Assembly: GCA_028023455.1 (NCBI GenBank)
Contig: JAQFVV010006738.1
Location: 17,501 to 81,500 of the forward strand
DNA length: 64,000 nucleotides
Source of the DNA: Epiperipatus broadwayi
Lineage: Eukaryota > Onychophora > Udeonychophora > Euonychophora > Peripatidae
Direction of reading: 5' to 3'
In this document: piece after piece, positions 1 to 11,992 of the stretch
Position numbering within the stretch: position 1 is the stretch's first letter
Layout: each line of letters opens with the position of its first letter
Program-made: the position numbers and the translations under genes
The notes under the pieces: generated by a model
What the model was told of the DNA's origin: nothing
Seen by the model: the letters and a program-made list of their open reading frames with translations, nothing else
Database searches by the model: none

Positions 1-840
1 TCTTTTAACTTGTTAACAGGTTAAAAAGTACATTCAGTGTCTGTGTTGAATCTGAAAATTCAAATCTACTTTTATATTTATAAAACTAATTAAAGTATTT
101 AAATTAGTCCACATTCTCAAGCTGATAATCATTCAAAATAAAAGTTTAAAGAATTTCCTTGCGATTTGGATGATTAGAAACTTAATTTTTTGAACATCAA
201 ATATTAAACTAAAAATTTGAAATGTTGCATATAAACCATTAAGAACTTGCTGTAAAACATCTGTTGAACTACATATTTCACAATCATCAGCATAATGTTA
301 ATCCAGATTACAGGCAGTTTTTGATTTTGCATTTAATAGATTCAATTTAAATAATCCACAATCAAAATTGTATTATATCATGATCACTGTTTTATTAAAT
401 CGCATATAAGACAAGTGCTGATAAAAATAAAAACAATTACATTTTTAGTGAACCCCAATATCATTTCTAATACCTCAAAATTTTTATCTATAGTAGTAAA
501 TAAGACATTGTACTATTATATGATATAAGAAATCTGTACTCTAAACAAATTTTTGTTGACAATTAATATCAAATTATGCCATAAATAATTTACAGATGGC
601 AGTTATAAAGAAAAATTATTTTCATAGTTCATTTAAAAATATATATGGCATCTAATTATAGTTATTCCCATAGGAATAAATATTACATTTCATTTAGGTA
701 CAGAGATAAATACGGTAATAGATTGAGAAGTGTGTATATTCTATTGATTTTCAATACATTATCAAGTTATATGTAGAACTTAGAAAGTATGAATTTGTTA
801 AAAAAGAAGTTGAAAAAATATTTGGTTGTTTTCTATTCCC
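1..840. other. AT-rich non-coding stretch
   Basis: No open frame with recognisable protein sequence, no RNA gene and no clear repeat structure was seen. It borders the 3' end of the LINE that follows and is probably intron or intergenic DNA. Confidence 0.6.
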
Positions 841-880
841 TGGTGTTAGCCATGAGATGTCATGATTTTTAGGTCAATTC

Positions 881-2883
881 CTAGAAATATACAGTTTCAC
901 AGGCATTCACCCATCTCACATGTGGTCTCTTTCTGGGTCTTTTACAATCTCTTGGAATCCTGTTTAAAATTTCAATTGTCCATCTATTATTATCTCTTCT
1001 AGCAATATGACAAGCCCAACTCCACTTCAATCTTTTAATTTTTTCAATGAGGTCAGTAACACCTGTTTGTTCTCTTACCCATACATTGCGATTTCGATCT
1101 CTTCTTGTTATTCTCAACATACATCTCTCCATACTTCTTTGAGTGGTCTGAAGTCTCTGTATTGCTTTTCTATTAAGTGTCAAAGTCTCAGATCCATAAG
1201 TAAGAACTGGTAAAACACATTTGTTAAAAACCTTCTTTTCAAACACATAGGCATATTTCCTTTTAGTATCAAGTTATTTTTACCAAAAACACTCCAACCA
1301 AGTTTAATTCTATGATTAATTTCTTCCATTATGTTTCCATCTGTATTAATAATCTGACCAAGGTATTTGTAACTGTTAACTTCCTCTAATTCATCATAAT
1401 CAATCTTTATTTTCATAGTTTGAGCAAATCGATTAAACATTACTTTAGTCTTTTTAACATTTATCTTTAGTCCTACTTTCCTACTTTCATCTGATAATTC
1501 CTGAAACATATCCTGCAGCTCTGAAGCATTATTTGCAAAAACAACTACATCAGCTGCAAAATCTAAATGACTTAAATAATCTCCATTTACTTTTACTCCT
1601 TTAGTTTCCCATTTTAATCCACAAAATACTTCTTGCAGCACTGCTGTAAAAAGTTTTGGAGATATGAAGTCACCTTGTCTTACACCTTTCTCAATGTTGA
1701 CATTCCCAGTATCATTATGTAATCCAATTGTTGCTGTTGCGTTTTTATAAATATTCTTCAAAATATGACAATGTCCTGGATCAATATCTTGATGATCCAA
1801 TGCTTTAATCACTGAAGAAATGTTTATAGAATCAAATGCCTTTCATAATCTACAAATCCAAAACATAATGACAACTCATATTCATTTGTCCTTTCTATAA
1901 CTTCTCTCAACACCTGGATATGATCTACTGTACTAAAACCACTTTTAAATCCAGCTTGTTCTCTTGGTTGATGGAAATCCAATGTTCTCTGTAGACGAGT
2001 TGTAATTATCTTGGTAAAAAATTTATAAAAAACTGATAAAAGGCTGATAGGTCTGTAATTTCTAATATATTCTTTATCACCTTTTTTAAATATTAATATT
2101 ATTACTGAATTCTTCCAATCATCCGGTATATCTTTATCATTTAGACATTTGGTATATAACTTTGCTAAAAATTTTCTATTTTATCACCTGCTTCTTTTAA
2201 TATATCAATTATAATTCCATCATTACCTGGAGCCATTCCCTTCTTCATACATTCAATTGTGTGTCTCACTTCTTCATTTAAAATTCTGGGCAATTCAGAA
2301 GATGTAATAGATATAGAAGATACTTGTTCTTTATTAGTATATAATTCTTGATAAAAATCTTCTACCAATTTCATGATGTCATCTCTCTTTTTAGTAACAA
2401 TTCCATCTTTTTTTCTTATTTCAGATATAAATTTCCTACCAATACCAAAATGTTGTTTTACATTCTTAAGACTTTTTCTTTCTTCTACAGCTTTCCTTGC
2501 TAGTTCACAATTATACTTTCTTATATCATTTTCAACTCTTTTCCGCACCATTTTACAAAATTCGAGAGATTCAATTCTTTTTAATGCATCATTTTTGTAT
2601 ATCTTCATATTCCTTCTTTTCTTCATAAATTCTCTAGTCTCAGCAGAATTTTTATTGGTCAATTGCTGCTTTTTTCTACCAGCTATCTTTCTTGCAGTTT
2701 TTAAAAGTGTATCAGTTATTTTCATATTAATTTCATTCAAATCTGAATCATGCTCAAAATCTACTAATACTTGAAACCGATTTCTAAGTTCTAATTTAAA
2801 TTCATTAGAATGTTTCTGAAGATTACGAATGTCAACTGTAAATATTGTTTTTCTTAATAATTTTTGTCTCTCTAGTTTCACAT
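881..2883 (-). pseudogene. LINE reverse transcriptase and C-terminal region, broken
   Basis: Continuation of the same element. A basic linker leads to the RT N-terminal motif MKKGMAPGNDGI near 2230, where the frame ends at 2165. In another frame there follow KKGDKEYIRNYRPISLLS and FVDYER, the motif A region, where a frame change near 1842 shifts the reading. The piece 1812-1180 carries GVRQGDFISPKLF (motif B) and HLDFAADVVVF. The last is the catalytic motif C, normally F/Y-A-D-D, in which the first aspartate is Ala here, so the enzyme would be inactive even with frames mended. The last piece (1246-881) has RLKWSWACHIARRDNNRW, close to the conserved RTE C-terminal pattern LKW-x-WAGHIAR. Identification as a LINE RT is firm; the RTE subclass is my inference from the C-terminal motif and single-ORF layout. 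Confidence 0.82.
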
Positions 2884-3713
2884 TAACCCGTATCTTACAC
2901 CTTACTAATCGATGATCACTTCCTGTGTTAAATTTAATAAGAACATTACAATCTTGAAATATGTATTTCCTATTAGTCAAAATATAGTCCAATTCTGCTG
3001 TACCTTCATTTGGATGCTTCCATGTCCATTTCCTTTTAACATTTTTCTCAAAAAAATAATTCATAATATAAAGTTTCTTTTTCTGCAAACTCCACAAGTC
3101 TATGTCCTCTCTCATTTCTATTACCATAACCAAAATTACCTACAGCACTTTCAACTTTCATTTGTTTACTAATTCTAGCATTAAAGTCTCCCATAGTGAT
3201 TTTAAAATGTTACTTACTCTGATCAAAAGCCTTTTGTACATCCATATAAAAATCTTCTACTACTTCATCACTATGAGCACTTGTTGGGGCATACATTTTT
3301 ATAACTAATCTTGCCACTCTGTCTGATACACCATCAATCTGCACAGTATTGTTCTTCCACTTTTTATTTATAATGAATCCTACTCCACTTGTATTTCCAA
3401 TATTTGTGCCTTTATAATAGAATATATGTCCACTATTTAAATCAATTGTCTCTTCACCTTTTCTTCTAACTTCACAAAGTCCAATAATGTCCCATTTAAT
3501 ATAAGAGAGTTCTTCTTCTAATTCTTGCAATCTTCCTTCACTTGAAAGTGATCTGCAGTTGTAAGTACCTAAATAAAAAGTCATCAAATGGCAGCCTGGG
3601 ACCACAATCAGGGGAGTCTTAGCACCTTCTGCCTTTGGCCACCAACTGCTGCCTTGGTTGGTGACTTTACAGCCACCTGGGAATAAGGGCCATGCTTTAT
3701 TTTTGTCTGTCAT
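2884..3713 (-). pseudogene. LINE AP-type endonuclease domain, frameshifted
   Basis: The apurinic-like endonuclease nicks the target DNA that primes reverse transcription in LINE retrotransposition. From the ATG at 3713 the first open piece contains GTYNCRSLSSEGRL, then WDIIGLCEVRRKGE, which has the conserved Asn and Glu positions of the family. It stops at 3210. The catalytic stretch GDFNARI lies in another frame at about 3194-3130, and the terminal motif GSDHRLVRCK is in a third open piece (3133 downward). At least two frame changes therefore split the domain; one falls near the T-rich run around 3070-3085. The pre-endonuclease stretch around WPLFPGGCKVTNQGSSWWP is typical of RTE ORFs in being rich in Trp, Gly and Pro. 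The copy cannot make a working endonuclease. Confidence 0.78.
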
Positions 3714-4077
3714 AATTGTATATATGTATTGGAAAAATATTTATCATTTACACAAACATTTATTCTGCCTTATCAGGCACTGAGAAGAAAGACCATGATG
3801 TTTCTTGATCTTAAACCCAGAAGTAAAAAGCCAATAAACTCACCATGCTGGCTAATGCATGTTGGTGAGCAGCCCATCCATGTTCATATACTATATGAAT
3901 AATAACATAATATTAACAGCTGCAACAACAAGAACGTATGGAGTGGACATTACGAATTTGCCCTGCTCGGTTCCTTTAAGGCCTCCAAGAGAAATCAAAG
4001 AGTCTCCTTTCAGTTAATAGCAAACACCTTTCTGCATAATGCCAATTACATACGGCTGTAGTCGCATATATATCTAT

Positions 4078-4290
<213 letters not shown>

Positions 4291-5883
4291 TTACAAGGCT
4301 GTAAGGAAAAAATATTAAAAAAAGGTAATAATGAATAAATATTGAAAGAGAAAAGAGAAGGGGAAGGGGGTGTATAACAAAATACGTCTCTTTCTCTCTT
4401 TAAAATCACTTATTTGGGGGAGGGGGGTAAATAAAAAATATTAGAAATGTATAGGCAAATAAAAGGTATTAGAGAGTTGTGATATTTAAAACATTGTGAA
4501 AAAGTAAGTCTAAATGTAAATTTTATTAAAATGTGAAACTTGTACAAAATTTTCATCATAGATCTGTATAAGATAAAAAAAATAAATGTGTGAAAGGGCA
4601 TATTTTTAATTAGTGGCATTCCAGTGAACAATAGCTGGAAAATCTATAAATAAGGCTGATTGAGATTATTACTTAGTTGTTTTTTGGATTTTTTTGTTAT
4701 CAGATTTGTCTAAAAAACAAAAATGTGAGACTAGCATTTCTGAACATGGGTGTATGTTTGTTAATATGCATGGCTAGTGGCCCTACATGGGCATTTTCTC
4801 AGCCTTTACCCATCTGAATTCGAACACACCCATGAAAGAACATCTACTGTCTTGCCTGCTACATAGATTGCCATTATTAACTGTGCTATGCCCGAAGAAA
4901 GGAATTAATGTTGCTAAGAAACCCAAGGAAAAAAGAAGACTAAACCAATGCAACAGACCACACCAAGAATAACCCAGCCAGCCGAAGTCTCTAGTGAAGA
5001 ATCAACTGTCTCAGCAAAAGAAGTGGGTGCTTCCCACAGTACAGTCTATAGAGTGCTGGAAGTTTAATAACCTAGTTAAACATTTTTCTATCAAACATGC
5101 ATATATTGATTTATTTTATATCAAAAAATAGACTCATTTATAATTGTGCAATATTTAAAAGAAAAAGAAAGAATTATTACTAGAAAATTTATTTTTGTTA
5201 GATAAAGTAACAATTACTTTACATTGGACTTTTGCTAATTAGCTATTCTATAATATAATTATATTATTTCAGTGTTTATAGATTTGTTTGTTATTTTAGA
5301 TATTTGAATTTATTATGCCATTTAGCTTGATAATTTCTTTTTTAATTAAACATTATTACTGCTAAAAAATAGTTGTCTTGCTTAATTCTTTTTCCATCAA
5401 GTGAATGAATAACAGTAGCAAATTAAATCTGGGTCATTAAAACTTATGTGGTTAACCTTAGATTTAAACAAAATAAAGGGACAAATAAAGAAGATTCTCT
5501 TTTTATTCGAAAGAGAAGAAAAGTAAAATAAACAAAGAAGGAGGAGGGGGCTATATACTCATATATTCTTCAGGTACCGTAATAATCTCCAAAAAATTTT
5601 ATAAATATTTCAAGCATTGGATGCCTAATAAAGCATTCCTTAAGAATATTTTTGTCCAGCAGCCAAGGGGTATCTGACTGGGAAATATAATGTTGGAATA
5701 ATGTATGTCTATTTTTTCAGTGTTCGGTCATGAATATAGACTTAAAAGCTAATTTGTTTTGCATTTGCTTCATAGTAGAAATTAAATATTAAACATTATG
5801 AAAACTGTTACAATATATATATATATGCGTGTGTGTGTGTGGTTAATAATTAATATTTTGTTATAATCTAACATTCTACTTAC
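4291..5883. other. AT-rich stretch without clear genes
   Basis: Apart from the short helix-turn-helix-like frame above, I see only AT-rich sequence, G-rich or A-rich short tracts near 4360-4430, and a (TA)n/(GT)n microsatellite at about 5812-5840 just downstream of the minus-strand exon's donor. Confidence 0.6.
4918..5067 (+). other. Short ORF with helix-turn-helix-like end, unrecognised
   Basis: A 49-codon frame between stops, first ATG at 4948, lying in a locally less AT-rich patch (about 4750-5070). The C-terminal part STVSAKEVGASHSTVYRVLE resembles the recognition-helix half of a helix-turn-helix of the kind found in Tc1/mariner transposases (pattern A-x-x-hydrophobic-G-x-S-x-x-T-V-x-R-h-L). 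No DDE catalytic region, inverted repeat or splice border was found around it. It may be a relic of a transposase, a piece of an exon, or chance. Confidence is low. Confidence 0.25.
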
Positions 5884-6240
5884 TTATAATTACAGAATAG
5901 GAATACATTTGTTTTTTGTTTTTATCTGAACATTCATTATTGTCCCCTAATGTTAAAATGAGTTCCAAATCTTCTCCTACTCTATCTCTATCACCTTCAA
6001 AACAAACAATATTAGCATTGGATGGTTCTGTATGAGAAACAAAATTTGGGTTTACTATTCTTCTAGATGGTTGTCCAAAACGTTCTGAAACTCTATATTG
6101 ATATAAATGTTTTCTGGGCTCACTCTTCCATAAATATAAATCAAATACCGATACGTAACATTGTTCGGGAACATGAATCGTAATGTTCACACAAAATTGA
6201 TTAAAGTATTTTGATCCAAATCGATAAAATGTCCAATCCA
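5884..6240 (-). CDS. Internal exon of a host gene; repeat-domain protein, unrecognised
   Basis: A 357-base open segment on the minus strand with good splice borders: acceptor TAG at 6243-6241 and donor GTAAGT at 5883-5878. Both flanking introns are phase 1, so the exon is symmetrical and adds exactly 119 codons. The product begins DWTFYRFGSKYFNQF and includes CVNITIHVPEQCYVSVFDLY, LYQYRV, SRRIVNPNF, ANIVCFEG and LELILTLGDN. These are alternating hydrophobic and polar stretches with cysteines and an N-glycosylation sequon (NIT), the look of a beta-sandwich extracellular module. I do not recognise the family. Phase 1-1 exons are typical of shuffled extracellular domains. The exon at 43843-44196 has the same phase, nearly the same length and a faintly similar pattern, so both probably belong to one gene. 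The next exons downstream were not found in the window. Confidence 0.7.
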
Positions 6241-6556
6241 CTACACAACATATATATATGAAAAAGATTTAAAATTGTAGTAAAAATATTGTTTAATATT
6301 TTTCTACAAAAAATAATTTTATTTAAAATTACTTTTGAGTAAAAATTATAACTATTTGCTTATACTTACAAGAAGAATAGTGTTTTTTTTTAGAAATAAC
6401 ATAAAATAAACAAAATAATTTTTGACTCTGTTTTATTCCTAAAAATTGGTTAAAAAGCATATTAAATTATCAAATAATAACCTTTATGATTGGAATAATA
6501 TATATATATATAATAAAATGTCCATTAATTAAAAGCAAAATTGTAATTATAATTAA

Positions 6557-6822
6557 AATAATAAATTTAACTGTTTACAAACTATTACAAACAATCCTTA
6601 AACTGCAGAAGTACTTTCGGTTAATTTCTTAAACCTGCCTCAACTGCAATTAATTGAATTTAATGGCAGTTGAGGCAGGTTTAAGAAATTAACTGAAAGT
6701 ACTTCTGCAAATTTTAAATTGAATTTAATGGCAGTTGAGGCATGTTTAAGAAATTAACCGAAAATATTTCTGTGGATTTAAGGATTGTTTGTAATAGTTT
6801 GTAAACAATTAAATTTATTATT
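6557..6822. repeat. Palindromic repeat built from PLE 3'-end sequence
   Basis: A unit of about 60-100 bases (Pol-less, non-coding) occurs once inverted (6557-6661) and twice direct (about 6655-6716 and 6715-6822), so the segment can fold on itself. Each unit contains GGCAGTTGAGGCA and a following AAGAAATTAAC-like stretch. The same sequence forms the outer ends of the Penelope-like pair at 16240-16345 and 18595-18697. A (TA)n tract lies on each side (about 6498-6512 and 6825-6838). It is best explained as a non-autonomous derivative of that PLE, but it could also be residue of a deleted head-to-head pair. Confidence 0.75.
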
Positions 6823-6837
6823 TTATATATATATATA

Positions 6838-7190
6838 TTTTCAAGCACCCTTCAACTATCCACATTATCTCATACAACTGATACACATGACCACACACAT
6901 GTAGAAAAGATTTATAATCACCAATATACGTATTTCATGCTAAACCGGCACTCATCAGTTGGTCCAGATTATCATCTCTCACACATATGTATAATCAATG
7001 CTCAGTTTATATTAAGATAGCAAATCTTCATACTTTAATATTGGTGATTATAAATCTTTTCTACATGTGTGTGGTCATGTGTATCAGTTGTATGAGATAG
7101 TGTGGATAGTTGAAGGGTGCTTGAAAATCTGAGTTCAAATCCTCTATAATTACAATTAAGCTCCCAGGTTATGAAATGCCTGGTTTTCAT
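6838..7190. repeat. Foldback repeat, family FB (member 1)
   Basis: Arms of about 88 bases at 6838-6925 and 7037-7128 are nearly perfect inverted copies. The interior holds a core with CGGCACTCATCAGTTGG and a segment AGATAGCAAATC. The right side ends in GAGTTCAAATCC, which fits the Pol III internal B box pattern GWTCRANNC, followed by a (TA)n tract. The same arms and core recur at 23435-24000, 33915-34090, 35995-36080 and 50035-50425. No coding potential. Confidence 0.8.
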
Positions 7191-7199
7191 ATATATATA

Positions 7200-9130
7200 T
7201 ATATTGAACCAGGTGGAATGTTAATTATAGATTACTGAGGAAGGCAACAAAATCTATATAATTTTTGACTCTTTAATAAAATAATATTATGAAATATAAC
7301 TAGTAAAACTTTTATACAAAAATGATACATTTATAACTTATTAATATATTTGATCTTCACAAATGCAGTTTACGTATTTCTCCACCATGGTCCCTTAGGC
7401 AGAGAAAAATAATGCCTAGAAGGCACCTGTGACCAAGTCAGAGATATATATATATATATAATATATAACTGTGACTACATTTGAATGACACAGATTTTCT
7501 CAGCTGCAGAATTCAACACCTATCATTCAAAGCACTTTTTTGTTTAGCAGTAAACTCCAAGCACCAGTCAATTACCAAAGCAATTAATGTGCTTTGAACA
7601 ATGGCAAACTAAATCAGCACCTAAGAAATCCCAACTAGTTCATATCAAAAGGATAATATAATATATGTTACTTTATTTAGTGATAAAGAATTGACCAATA
7701 AATATTAAGCTTAAAGATAATTTATTTAACTAAATATTTATTATTGTAAAGTTTAAATTAGTTTTATAAACTATTAATTAATCTAACTATGATATTCTAT
7801 ATAATGACCACACACATTCTTAATTCATACAATAAAATATAAGATAACATGAAGCATTAAATAAGTACATGAAATTAATATAAGATATCATAAGGCATTA
7901 ATATATACGACATTTCAAAAACACACACATCAATAGTTCATTTTATGTCATTGTAGAGTTCATTTATTAATTGATTCTGGGAGGCTTCAAATTATTGCAA
8001 TGGCTACTTTAATAGCAGAAATGTAAATAATAAAAGTTACTCATTACCTATAGGATTTGAATGTTGACTTCTTTCTGGTTGTTGCTTCATGTGAAAATCT
8101 TTCCAACTGGTTGGATTTAAGGTTTTGTGGAGGTTTAATGATTACTATTTTGTGGCATTATTCTTTAAGATAGTTAGACATCCTTGGTGATTTTTAAGTT
8201 GTTAGGCAGGAATCACTTTTACTGGTCAAATTGCTGATGGTCCATTAGACTAAGGGCTAGAGCAAGGTCATATAATTCCAATGGCTGTTAGCATGGCATA
8301 ATCCTGGAAAACACTGGTTCTGGATACATAATATACTGACTGTAACAACTCACTGATTGACTGCACTCAACTGAACTGAACTGATTGAAGAACTGATCTA
8401 ATCTGATTGTGATCTCAACTGATTGAACAATAAAAAACTGGACTATTTATGTGATGACTTGTTGTCACTTTATTAATTAGTTTTTATATTCACCAGCAAT
8501 ATCTGTTGTTGGAATTCATCCAGTTTTTGATTACATTCCTTTGATAAGATTTTAATCCTGCTGTCAATTGGTAGCCATTGCCAAATTTCATTGTTTGTGA
8601 ATTTATAATTTGTAGCCATTGCTAAATTCCATTCTTTTATGTAGGTTTTAGCATATACAATTCTTGAGGGAATTTCTTATTAACTTTCATTTATTCTTTA
8701 ATATTTAACATGCACATATCTATTTTATCAACAAGCACATATTTTGCTATATTTAAAATCCACTCATCATTTATGCACATATATATTTCTAAAATCAGCT
8801 CATTATTTAGTTTTTAAGATTACTTGTTTTTCTTTTTTTAAATCATTTAAATGAAAAGAGAGGGTACCTTTGATTTTATAAAATGATTTATTTCTTAAAC
8901 TTTTATCAAATTAAACTTTTCCCCTTCTAATTAATTAATTGTAACTTTTACTGATTATTTTCTTTTATCAAGCTGTATTTTATTTAAACTACTAATAATA
9001 AAAAAATAACTCTTTAGACTTTTATTCTGACTTACATATTATTTATTTATTAACCTTCCTGTTATTTATAAGAATTTTATTTTAATAATTTTTTAGACAA
9101 AATATCATGTGGATCGCTTTTTCATTAGCA
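7200..9130. other. Non-coding stretch with minor repeats
   Basis: No gene seen. It contains short (TA)n tracts (about 7443-7461), a CTGA/ACTGATTGA-rich simple-sequence patch at about 8335-8430, and a two-unit repeat of a ~24-base word beginning TGTAGCCATTG at about 8568 and 8612. Confidence 0.6.
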
Positions 9131-9155
9131 GTACAATATATATATATATATATAT

Positions 9156-11312
9156 TGTAATGGGCACAGACATTGTTACATTATTTTTATTATTAAACAC
9201 GAAAAAAGAAAAGTTTGCAAATAAAAACTTTTGTTTAAGAATTAAAAATTGAAATTAAATATTATCTAAACTCAAATACATATATATATAATCGCACAGA
9301 TAAAAAAAAATTATTAAAATAAAACTTTATTAAAAATAGAAAAAGTATTTTAAAAGCAAAAACTTAAAAAGATTTAGAGATAAAAATATATCTTTAAGTT
9401 TGGAAAACAAATTAACTGGTGTTATTGAAAAATGGAAATGATTGTTTTAATTAGTTAAATATAAACTAGCCCTTGGGCATTTAAAATGTATAAACAAAGG
9501 TCAGATATGAGAGAAAAACAATAAAATCAGACCTTAGCGAAAGGACCATCACATCGATGATGTAATGTCAATTGAATCCTTAAAATTAATATAAAAGGAA
9601 AAGTTTGAAAATTATTAAGGAATTATTAAGAGATGACAGATATATGTTAAGGTGGAGAGGATTGGAGGAGAAGGGATTGAAAGATGCATTTTCAATTCCT
9701 TCAGTTGTTTAAAAAAATGAAACATTGTTTTCCAATATTGCGGACCACAGGACATCAAGGTCTGAAGAATACCATAAAGGACCAACAGTTAACTGCACAC
9801 TGATCTTCTTATGACTTCATGGGAATTAACATTTTCCATTACAAAAAATCAGAGACTACAGACATTTTTCAAAACAGTAAGAAATATATAATTAAGGAAC
9901 ATTTGAAAACATTAAGAACTCTAAAATATAAACTTTTTCCTGATATTTCATTTATAGAAATAGAATCCTATCTGACCAACTTTATTTATTAATAAGTAAT
10001 TTTAATTGGATGTATTTCTTTGGTAAAATCATTTCCATTTATTTATTCATTTATTTATTTTTTGTTCTTTAAGTTTTTATTATGATTTCTGTTTTTCATT
10101 AAATTAAATTATATAAATGTTAAACTTAAGTCGGGTGTGAATGGCTGTATAGATTTGTAAAGTTATATTAGGGGAGGGTAATCTTAGGTTATTTGTTTCG
10201 TAGTTGAATTAGGTCAATGGATTGGATATATTGGTGTAATTAGTAGATGTATTATGAGATTTTCTATGAGCAGAATCACTTTATATGCCACACACACTCG
10301 TTTTGCCTATGGGAAAAATTACAAGATGGAGACCGCAGTTCCTTCCTATGGAGTTTATTTATTGCTCTTATTGTCAGATAGATGTTGTATTCCTATCTGA
10401 CGAGAAGCAATTTCTTCTCTTAACCTAATTGTGCTGTCGTATTTCATATTACATTGAACACATTGATATATCAGATGGATTGACGCTGGTTTAGCTGCAA
10501 ACTTTTGGCCTAAGGTTAAACAAGGATAGAATATTTTCTTTTCAAATGCAATCTATGTAGTCTATTCATACTCGACTCTCTAAATAAAAATGCATTAAAT
10601 TTAAGTTGGGTATAGATGCTTGCATGGGTTCGTTACTGGTTAATTATGTTTTTGCTTTTCATATTTGTTTAAAATATATAGACATTCAGTAAATACTGAT
10701 ACCTTATGGTGAGTATCTAAGATGTATTTATGTCAGATGTGTTTTAAGTTATTGGTGTCTTGCGGCATCTTATGATGAATGCCATTGGGTTTCTTATAAA
10801 TTTCCCTCTGCATTTCCATCAATGACTTTATATTTTGATCGTTTATGTTTACTTTGAAATGTTTTTGACCGTGTAATCTATGTAACCGATCTATAGTCAA
10901 CATTTATAAAACAAACTTTTATAAATCCATCTGTGCGAACTTATAAAAAATTAAAATGTAATTTAAAATCTAAAATAAAAGTTAAAAATAATGTTAAATG
11001 TTAAAGTAAACATACTAAAATAATAATGTTGAATTTTATATATATGTGCGTAAATAAATATTTGTATGTTAATTACTGGTAGTGGCTTATTTTATTCTTT
11101 TTTTAAATATTTTATATAAGAATTTATTGTAAAATATAAATCTCTGCTGTTCCATGGAGCTAGTGACAATGGGCTAATGACCAGAAACAACCAATATAAA
11201 AATTTTTTTTAAACTTACATATCTGCCTACTATATAAATTTTTCTAGGTTTAAATGCCTAAATGGTGCCCTTGTAGTGCAGATTATGCTAAATCTTTCAC
11301 TGGATTGTTATA
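9156..11312 (+). repeat. Long repeat R2150, copy 1
   Basis: About 2.15 kb starting TGTAATGGGCACAGAC and ending near CACTGGATTGTTATAA, repeated in the same orientation at 11993-14142. The left flank is a (TA)n tract that forms a palindrome with TACAA/TTGTA edges. Inside, two related sub-units begin near 10118 (AACTTAAGTCGGGTGTGAAT) and 10595 (AATTTAAGTTGGGTATAGAT). Short minus-strand frames occur, but none is long and none is recognisable. A diverged, inverted third copy of the right half lies at 61490-62530. It looks like an unclassified interspersed element, possibly non-autonomous. Confidence 0.8.
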
Positions 11313-11992
11313 ACTGGATTCCCAACATGAGCCAACTTTTGATAAACCACCGCAAATTTTTTCAAAATGAAATATTCTTATCTATTTACATAAAGCCGTA
11401 TATGTTAAATCTTATAAAAGCACTGCCAGTAAGAAATAGCACATATATTAAACATGAGAAAGTATTAACAATATTAAATTGTATTTTGTTAAAAAAAAAG
11501 TCAAAAGGTTGCAATTAATATGTTTTTTTTTGTTTGTTAATATATATTATGCTTTAACGTATTTAGGCGCGCACAGCCACGTAAGTTTATGATCGAAATG
11601 GGGTACCTTACGATGAGTACCTTTGGGAATTACATCAGTGTAACCCTATGTATGCATTTCAATCAGTCATAAATAAGTTGGTGGTATTTATAATTGTGCT
11701 GCAAATATACATGTTTAAACCCATTATTCTTTAAAACGTATTTACTTCAATGCAACCTTCCTAAATAAATAACTTGTTTGTCATGTCAGGTATAAAAAAA
11801 TAGAATACTTGGGGGAAGAGGTGTAGACTAAATGGTCCTTAGGAAAATGATGGTCAACATTTTTTTTTGTATATAATCTTTGTAAAAATTACTAACCAAA
11901 TTTTTTGTAAATGTTTTCATTAATCATGTACCGAAATTACTAACCCTAAGTAAAATATTTTTTGTACATTTTTTTAAGCAAGTTTACTGATA
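11313..11992 (+). other. Spacer between the two R2150 copies
   Basis: A frame from 11276 to 11518 (80 codons) runs out of the end of copy 1 into this spacer; the product is Leu/Ile/Lys-rich and I do not recognise it. The stretch at 11565-11720 is less AT-rich and contains GGGGTACCTTACGATGAGTA. No splice sites or repeat borders stand out. Confidence 0.5.

Larger units (their letters stand above)
841..4025 (-). mobile_element. RTE-like non-LTR retrotransposon (LINE), decayed
   Basis: Minus-strand remains of one non-LTR retrotransposon. Read 5' to 3' on the minus strand there are an endonuclease, a linker, a reverse transcriptase and a short basic C-terminal region, the order expected for RTE/BovB-type elements with one main ORF. 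The bases above 3713 look like the 5' untranslated part because they are less AT-rich than the flank, but this boundary is a guess. The 3' end near 841-880 is also approximate, and no target-site duplication was found. Several frameshifts and stops break the ORF. A (TAA)n tract lies immediately beyond the 5' side. Confidence 0.8.

Noticed and set aside
2373-3308. Plus-strand Phe/Ser/Leu-rich frames
   Set aside because: Antisense to the LINE ORF on the minus strand, without domain motifs.
7231-7262. Hammerhead-like CTGAGGA word after the FB foldback
   Set aside because: No following GAAA core at a usable distance, and no supporting helices.
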